A stretch of 11,876 nt of DNA, taken from Defluviitaleaceae bacterium (GTDB lineage Bacteria; Bacillota_A; Clostridia; Lachnospirales; WQUN01). The position numbers and the translations under genes are program-made. The stretch is taken from NCBI GenBank assembly GCA_009779525.1, contig WREB01000010.1:1-11876 (forward strand), in the 5' to 3' direction. The notes under the pieces are model-generated. The model had not been told where the DNA came from. It did not search any database and saw only the letters and a list, made by a program, of their open reading frames with translations. Of the stretch, positions 7,477 through 11,876 are shown piece by piece (position 1 is the stretch's first letter; each line of letters opens with the position of its first letter).

Positions 7477-8802
7477 TTGAAAAAACTTTTTTTATACGCG
7501 CTGGCGCTAATGTTTGCGCTTGCGGCTGCTTGCCTTGGCGGCTGCGGCGACGCCGCGCCTGCGCGAAGTACCGGCTGGCTTGAGGACGAGGCGCGCGCCG
7601 AACGCTTCCTCGAATTGCTTTCGTCGGGAAGCTACGCCGACGCCCGCGCCGGGTTTGATAAGGCGATGCAAAGCGCGCTTTCGGAGCGGCAGTTAAAAAG
7701 CCTATGGGAGGGCCTCGTTTCGGCGCACGGCGAGTTGGTCGGCTTCATCGATTCGTCGTCGTTCGGGCACGATGGATACGAAATCGTTCTTTCGACCGCA
7801 AGGCACGAGAACAGGGGCGTCGTATACCGCGTGGTGTTTTCCGGCGACGGGCGAGTCGCGGGATTTTTTATAGACGAACTAGTCGACATCTACGAAACCT
7901 CGCATTACATGATCGACGAACCCGAGGGCTTCGCGGAGTATCCCGTCGTAATCGGACAGGGAACGGATTTTCCGCTTAAAGGGATTTTATCGGTCCCGGA
8001 CGAATTCGACGGACCACTTCCGGCGGTCGTGCTCGTGCACGGCTCGGGGCCCGGCGACATGAATCTCAACGCCTATGGGATCGCGGCGTTTCGCGACGTA
8101 GCGGAATATCTTTCCGCCCGCGGCGTCGCGGTTCTCAGGTATAATAAAAGGACGTTCGAGCACGGATCGAAATTTTCCGAAACGTTCGGAAACGGCTTTA
8201 CGGTCTTCGAGGAGACGATCGAGGACGCGCTGCGCGCGAAAAAACTTCTGGAAGGCGACCCGCGGATCGATAATGAAAAAATATACGTAGCCGGATTGAG
8301 CCTTGGCGGAATGCTCGCGCCGCGGATCGCAAGCACGGGGGATTTCGCCGGGGCGATCATTATGGCGGGAAGCCCGCGGAGCTTAATTGATATAATCCGC
8401 GACCAGAACGTATACTTCGTCGGCTTGCAAGAAATCGGCGAAGAAGAACGCGCCGCCGCGTTGGATGAAGCGTTCGAGGCGATAGATAGGCTCGCCGGCG
8501 AGCGTTACTATATGGAGATGGACGAAAAGCCAGCCGCAAATTATTTAACGAATACCGATACGCCGTTTTTGATAATGCAAGGCTCGAAGGATTTTCAGGT
8601 CTACGCTGACGTCGACTACGCGCTTTATAAAGAAATCGCGGGCGATAAAAATAACTTCACGTTCCGCCTGTACGACGGCCTGACGCACTTGTTCACGCGG
8701 TCGACGATGGAGTATCCGACGACGGACGATTACATCCGCGGCGCGAGGGTGGATGAGGAACCGCTCGCCGACATGCTTGAATGGTTAAACGGGGGCCGTT
8801 AA
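7477..8802 (+). CDS. Lipoprotein with DUF3887-like domain and alpha/beta hydrolase
   Basis: A lipoprotein signal peptide begins the protein from TTG 7477: MKK, a hydrophobic stretch, and lipobox LGGC with the lipidated Cys at 23. Anchoring on the outer face of the cytoplasmic membrane is expected. Residues about 36-133 (FLELLSSGSYADARAGFD...LWEGLVSAHGELVGF...VYRVVFSGDGRVAGFFID) resemble the DUF3887 domain, which often precedes such hydrolases. The hydrolase occupies about 155-441. It has the oxyanion-hole motif HGSGPGD (188-194), nucleophile Ser275 in GLSLGG, probable acid Asp372 in QGSKDFQV, and His404 in GLTHLF, so the triad is complete. It is probably an esterase or peptidase-like hydrolase; the substrate is unknown. 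TTG 7477 is preferred because AGGG lies six bases upstream and it yields a classic lipoprotein signal. ATG 7444 is in frame, adds eleven residues and lacks a ribosome site. It is spaced away from both neighbours and may be its own transcription unit. Confidence 0.88.
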   Translation: MKKLFLYALALMFALAAACLGGCGDAAPARSTGWLEDEARAERFLELLSSGSYADARAGFDKAMQSALSERQLKSLWEGLVSAHGELVGFIDSSSFGHDGYEIVLSTARHENRGVVYRVVFSGDGRVAGFFIDELVDIYETSHYMIDEPEGFAEYPVVIGQGTDFPLKGILSVPDEFDGPLPAVVLVHGSGPGDMNLNAYGIAAFRDVAEYLSARGVAVLRYNKRTFEHGSKFSETFGNGFTVFEETIEDALRAKKLLEGDPRIDNEKIYVAGLSLGGMLAPRIASTGDFAGAIIMAGSPRSLIDIIRDQNVYFVGLQEIGEEERAAALDEAFEAIDRLAGERYYMEMDEKPAANYLTNTDTPFLIMQGSKDFQVYADVDYALYKEIAGDKNNFTFRLYDGLTHLFTRSTMEYPTTDDYIRGARVDEEPLADMLEWLNGGR

Positions 8803-8845
8803 GCGCTGCAGCTTGTTTAAATTAACAACAAGCCGGCCGAAGCGC
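8803..8845. repeat. Bipartite inverted repeat after the hydrolase gene, possible weak terminator
   Basis: Immediately after the TAA, GCTTGTT (8811-8817) pairs with AACAAGC (8827-8833) around a nine-base loop. An outer GCGCT (8803-8807) pairs with AGCGC (8841-8845). The only T-run nearby is TTTT at 8860-8864, fifteen or more bases beyond the stem, so a classical intrinsic terminator is doubtful. Its position, between the hydrolase and the Hsp70 gene, suits a boundary between transcription units. Confidence 0.4.
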
Positions 8846-8974
8846 GGCGCGGACATAATATTTTCGTTAAAACCAACGTATTAATTGAAAGAAGCCCCGA
8901 ACGAACCGATACCGGATAAATAACGCCGCTTACCGGGACGTTCGCCCGGGGTAAATGCAAAAATAAAACATGCC
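8846..8974 (+). promoter_or_regulatory. Leader region of the Hsp70 gene, promoter not resolved
   Basis: An AT-rich island (about 8852-8888) stands out from GC-rich surroundings. It contains CATAAT (8854-8859) and TATTAA (8879-8884), either of which could be a -10 element, but no good -35 lies at the right distance. Closer to the gene, CCGGG (8933-8937) pairs with CCCGG (8945-8949) as a small hairpin in the likely leader. The CIRCE heat-shock operator (TTAGCACTC-N9-GAGTGCTAA) is absent, so HrcA-type heat control is not supported. Confidence 0.3.
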
Positions 8975-8983
8975 AAGGAGGAG
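8975..8983 (+). promoter_or_regulatory. Strong ribosome binding site deciding the Hsp70 start
   Basis: AAGGAGGAG is nearly a perfect anti-16S match. It sits a few bases before ATG 8988 and lies inside the six-codon extension that would follow the earlier in-frame ATG at 8970. It therefore decides for ATG 8988, and it is the strongest ribosome site in the window. Confidence 0.85.
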
Positions 8984-8987
8984 AAGC

Positions 8988-10670
8988 ATGGGAACATTAG
9001 GTCTTGATACCGAACGCGGGCTGTTTTTGGGAATCGACTTCGGCACGACCAATTCTGTCGTAAGCATCTACAACTACAAGGACGGGGAGGCGCAGACGAT
9101 CCCGATCGACGGCTCGAACATATTCCCGACGGCGATCCAGTTCGAGTCCGACCCCGAGGACGAAACCAAACTTTCGAGGATCTTCGGCGTCCAGGCGAAG
9201 GAGGCGGCCATAATTTATCCGCTTTCCACCGTGCTTTCGATCAAGCGCTATTTGGCTAGCGACCAAAAGCTTAAAGTCATGGTCGACGACCGCGAATACG
9301 AGTTCACCCCCGAGCAGATCGCCGGCGAAATCATCGGCTACCTAAAGCAAAAAGCCGACGAATACGCGCAGGAAGAACTCGGGATAAGCGGCGAGTTTTC
9401 CGGCTGCGTCGTCACCGTGCCGGCAAACTCCAACGACAAGCAGAAAAAAATGACGCGAGAGGCCGCGATACTCGCGGGGTTCGACGTCGAAAACGTTTAC
9501 CTGAGGCTCGAGCCGGCGGCTTCGGCGATCAGCTACGCCGTCAACGAAACGGCGGACAAGAAGGTGCTCGTCTACGACTTCGGCGGCGGCACGTTCGACG
9601 CGTGCGTGCTCGACATAAAGATCGAGGAAGCCGGCGAGCCAGCGATCTCGATCGTAAGCACCTACGGCGACAACAACCTCGGCGGCAACGACATCGACAA
9701 GATAATAATGGACATGGTCTACGAAGAATTTAAGAAGCTGACCGGCGGCGAAATCGACTTGTTCGACGAAAACGCCGACGACGGCGTTTCGAAGCGGCAG
9801 AAAAAAGTCGCGCTCGTCCGGCTGCAGCAGGCCGCCACGCAGGCGAAGGAGCGGCTTTCGCAGACTAAGTCGACCAAGCTCGCCCTCGCCCCGCTGATAC
9901 AAGAACCCAAGATAGTAAACATAAACATGGAGATAACGCGCGAGGCGTTCCTCGACCATAAGCGCGTCAATTCCCTCGGCGACTCGCAGGAGGCGTTCGA
10001 AAAATTCCGCGATAAAAACGTGCGCGACCTAATCGGCGAGACACTCGACTGCGTCGACCGCTGCCTCGAAGCCGGAGGCCTTTCCGATACGGAGATAAAC
10101 GAGGTCTTTTTGGTGGGCGGCAGCTCCTCGATACTTCTCGTCGGCGAGCGGATCACCGAACGCTTCAAAAAGGAGCCGTTTAAGTCGCGGATAAGCCCGG
10201 CGCTAAGCATTTCGCAGGGCGCGGCCCATTATTGCAACATGATAATGATGCCGACGGTGCGCGGCCCGATCGTCCACGAAAAAACGATACATCCGCTCGG
10301 GCTTGAGATCGCGGGCAGGCGCTTCATGGAAATTGTCGCGGCTAGCCAGGACATACCGAAGGAAGGGCTCACCGTAGACGCGGGCGAGCTGCTCACGACC
10401 AATTTCGACAACGTCTCGAGCATGGCGATCGTCGTTTACGAAAGCACCGCGCCGAAGGAAAAGGACAAGAACCAATATGTCAGCCAGGACGGGATGAAGC
10501 GCCTCGCGGGCACTTCGCTTCGCGGGATACCCCAGGGGCCGCGCGGGCAGGAGAAGGTCAAGGTCATCTTCCACGTCGGGCAGGACAACATGCTTAAGGT
10601 GACCGCGCGCAGCATGTCGCAAGACGGCGTGGTCACGGAGCTTTCGGTGGACGAGCTTTACGGCTCATGA
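8988..10670 (+). CDS. Hsp70-family ATPase lacking the C-terminal lid
   Basis: An ATP-driven chaperone-like protein of 560 residues, shorter than typical DnaK (about 610-640). The actin-like ATPase domain (about 1-390) shows phosphate-1 motif LGIDFGTTNS (Asp17), phosphate-2 motif VYDFGGGTFD (Asp197) and the adenosine motif EVFLVGGSSSI (372-382). The beta substrate-binding domain follows, including LTTNFDNVSSMAIVVYE and LRGIPQGPRGQEKVKVIFHV, and the protein ends just after it at LSVDELYGS. The helical lid of about 100 residues is absent. The usual interdomain linker (DVLLLDVTPLSLG type) is replaced by IVHEKTIHPLGLEIAG, so allosteric coupling may differ. No dnaJ, grpE or hrcA lies in the window, so this is unlikely to be the main DnaK. 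The TGA overlaps the next gene's ATG by four bases, which suggests the partner is made in a fixed ratio. It is probably linked with the DUF5717-like pair upstream. Confidence 0.93.
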   Translation: MGTLGLDTERGLFLGIDFGTTNSVVSIYNYKDGEAQTIPIDGSNIFPTAIQFESDPEDETKLSRIFGVQAKEAAIIYPLSTVLSIKRYLASDQKLKVMVDDREYEFTPEQIAGEIIGYLKQKADEYAQEELGISGEFSGCVVTVPANSNDKQKKMTREAAILAGFDVENVYLRLEPAASAISYAVNETADKKVLVYDFGGGTFDACVLDIKIEEAGEPAISIVSTYGDNNLGGNDIDKIIMDMVYEEFKKLTGGEIDLFDENADDGVSKRQKKVALVRLQQAATQAKERLSQTKSTKLALAPLIQEPKIVNINMEITREAFLDHKRVNSLGDSQEAFEKFRDKNVRDLIGETLDCVDRCLEAGGLSDTEINEVFLVGGSSSILLVGERITERFKKEPFKSRISPALSISQGAAHYCNMIMMPTVRGPIVHEKTIHPLGLEIAGRRFMEIVAASQDIPKEGLTVDAGELLTTNFDNVSSMAIVVYESTAPKEKDKNQYVSQDGMKRLAGTSLRGIPQGPRGQEKVKVIFHVGQDNMLKVTARSMSQDGVVTELSVDELYGS

Positions 10671-11779
10671 CCAAAAGCAGGCGAATAAAACGCGAGGGGC
10701 AGCGGGAGGCGTTTTGGGCCGCATGGGCGGATTACGGCTCGCAGGCCTCCGGATTCGCCTCGTTTTACCTGCTTGAATACGCAAGCCGAATCGGGGACGC
10801 GTTAAACGCATCGATCGGATTCGAATCCGAAAAACACGCGAAGCTCTCCGGCGTCGACGAGCTTTCGTACAAGGAATGCGCCGCCCTCCGCGGCGTCTAC
10901 CGCGATTTGTTAAATGTCAGCGGTGAAATATTCTGCGGAGTTTCGCCGCAGATACAAGAGATCCTCGAAGGCCTTAACGCCGTCCTCACGTCCAGGATAG
11001 GGCTCATGGACGAAGCCGAAACTGATCTCGAGCTTGCGCGCGACGAAACGGAGCCCGTGCAAGGCGATCCTTGCGGGCCTTTGGACAAACCGAATCCGGT
11101 CGCGCAAGAAAAGCTGGCGGTGCTTGCGGACATGGCCCGGCGCGTTAACCGGGAAGTAATAAAAGCGTGCGGCGAATACGCGCAAACGCCGGCCTGCGCG
11201 GACGCGGCGTTAAACTTTGCCCGCGCTTTTCTGCTTGAGAGAGACTGCGAAGGCGAATCGGTCGGAGCGCTCGCCGGATCATTTTATTCGGCCGTTTCGG
11301 CAAAGCTGCATGAAACGTACGGCGAATGCGCCGTCTTATGCCTATCTGGCCTGGACGATCTGCACAAGCGCAAAGCGGCGTCGTTTTACATTGGGTTGAT
11401 GGAATCCGAGTTAGAAGTCGCCGGGGATCTGCTTAAGTTCCAGGCGGCGGCGCTCGAATCCGCCGCCTTGGGCGAGGGCGCGTTTGAATGCGACAGGGAG
11501 TCGATACAAAGGATTATCGAGCCTCTAGCATTGGCGCACCGCCGTTTGGACAAATCCCTTTATGAGATAAGGCGGGCGCTTTCGGACGAAAGGCGCAGCG
11601 ATCCGCTTAGCCAAAACGAGTCGGAAGAACGCGGCTTCCCGCTTACGGCCGCCGAATTTAACGCTGTTTCGGCGCTTAACCCGCGCTACATATTTTTAAA
11701 TGAAATTGGCGAAACAAATAAATTATTTAAAGAGTTAACCGTAAAAAAAGAGCTGTTCCTTTCCGCGCTTGAGACGTAA
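10667..11779 (+). CDS. Unrecognised all-helical protein coupled to Hsp70
   Basis: I do not recognise this 370-residue protein. It begins basic (MTKSRRIKREGQREAFWAAW) and is predicted almost wholly alpha-helical, with no signal peptide, TM segment or enzymatic motif. A low-complexity acidic/proline stretch at about 120-150 (DETEPVQGDPCGPLDKPNP) divides two helical parts. There are nine cysteines, scattered rather than in CxxC pairs, so a metal site is not evident. The start overlaps the Hsp70 stop as ATGA, implying translational coupling and probably a physical partner: a co-chaperone, nucleotide-exchange factor or lid acting in trans are possibilities, all inference. The last 30 codons or so (about 11690-11760) are markedly AT-rich compared with the rest. 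The frame remains open after the TAA at 11777-11779, so this end may be a premature stop. Confidence 0.75.
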   Translation: MTKSRRIKREGQREAFWAAWADYGSQASGFASFYLLEYASRIGDALNASIGFESEKHAKLSGVDELSYKECAALRGVYRDLLNVSGEIFCGVSPQIQEILEGLNAVLTSRIGLMDEAETDLELARDETEPVQGDPCGPLDKPNPVAQEKLAVLADMARRVNREVIKACGEYAQTPACADAALNFARAFLLERDCEGESVGALAGSFYSAVSAKLHETYGECAVLCLSGLDDLHKRKAASFYIGLMESELEVAGDLLKFQAAALESAALGEGAFECDRESIQRIIEPLALAHRRLDKSLYEIRRALSDERRSDPLSQNESEERGFPLTAAEFNAVSALNPRYIFLNEIGETNKLFKELTVKKELFLSALET

Positions 11780-11876
11780 ACGGAGGAGCTCTTCGAACAG
11801 ATCCGGCTCGCCTTCGCGAAGGCCGCGTACCGGTTCCAACGGCTCGTGAGCGTCGAGGCGTTTCTCGCCGACGACC
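11780..11876 (+). other. Coding-like sequence in frame after the TAA, running off the window
   Basis: In the same frame as the preceding gene, directly after its TAA, the sequence reads TEELFEQIRLAFAKAAYRF and continues open to the edge. Nearly all third positions are G or C and the peptide is helical and amphipathic, like real genes here; the other two forward frames give arginine-rich shadow sequence. No ATG, TTG or GTG occurs in any forward frame before GTG 11846, which lacks a ribosome site. GGAGGAG lies at 11782-11788, but no start follows at the right distance. It is either the rest of the upstream gene after a nonsense change, or a downstream gene with an unusual start. The minus strand is also open here but has weaker codon bias. 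Confidence 0.45.

Noticed and set aside
9342..9959. Minus-strand open frame of 205 codons inside the Hsp70 gene
   Set aside because: It is antisense to conserved ATPase-domain sequence with clear motifs on the + strand, so it is a shadow.
11741..11875. Minus-strand open frame entering from the window edge and ending near 11741
   Set aside because: It overlaps the + strand frame codon for codon, and codon bias favours the + strand. I cannot exclude a convergent gene without sequence downstream.

Overview
The window is GC-rich with a strong preference for G or C at third codon positions. Every gene I can support lies on the + strand. There is no tRNA, rRNA, CRISPR array or insertion sequence. 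Gene content points tentatively to a Clostridia-like Bacillota genome, possibly an uncultured or GC-rich lineage. The pointers are a PLP aminotransferase of the type Pfam calls Aminotran_MocR, a split protein resembling what I remember as the DUF5717 family, and a stand-alone short Hsp70. No marker in the window fixes the taxonomy.

Layout. (1) 1-314 is the C-terminal end of the aminotransferase. (2) 311-5609 holds three genes joined by stop/start overlaps: a membrane protein with a long coiled-coil tail, a protein of Ig-like beta domains, and a large helical-repeat (TPR-like) protein. The last two look like the N- and C-terminal halves of one DUF5717-like protein. (3) 5681-7313 holds two overlapping metabolic genes, a divergent thymidylate-synthase-family protein and a class II (zinc) fructose/tagatose-bisphosphate aldolase. 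(4) 7477-8802 encodes a lipoprotein with a DUF3887-like domain followed by an alpha/beta hydrolase. It has its own possible extended -10 promoter and a probable TTG start. (5) 8803-8987 is the longest intergenic stretch, with inverted repeats and a strong ribosome binding site. (6) 8988-11779 encodes an Hsp70 that stops at the end of the beta substrate-binding domain (no helical lid), overlapped by four bases by an unrecognised all-helical, cysteine-containing protein. (7) The last 97 bases stay open in the same frame after that gene's TAA and look coding, which raises the question of an interrupted gene.

The most interesting element is the probable functional module made of the membrane coiled-coil protein, the Ig-like/TPR pair, the lidless Hsp70 and the helical protein. 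Such a set suggests a membrane-associated chaperone or scaffold machine with no DnaJ or GrpE in sight. Grouping these genes is an inference from adjacency and tight overlaps; the metabolic genes and lipoprotein sit between the two halves. I could run no searches, so family names come from motifs and memory.
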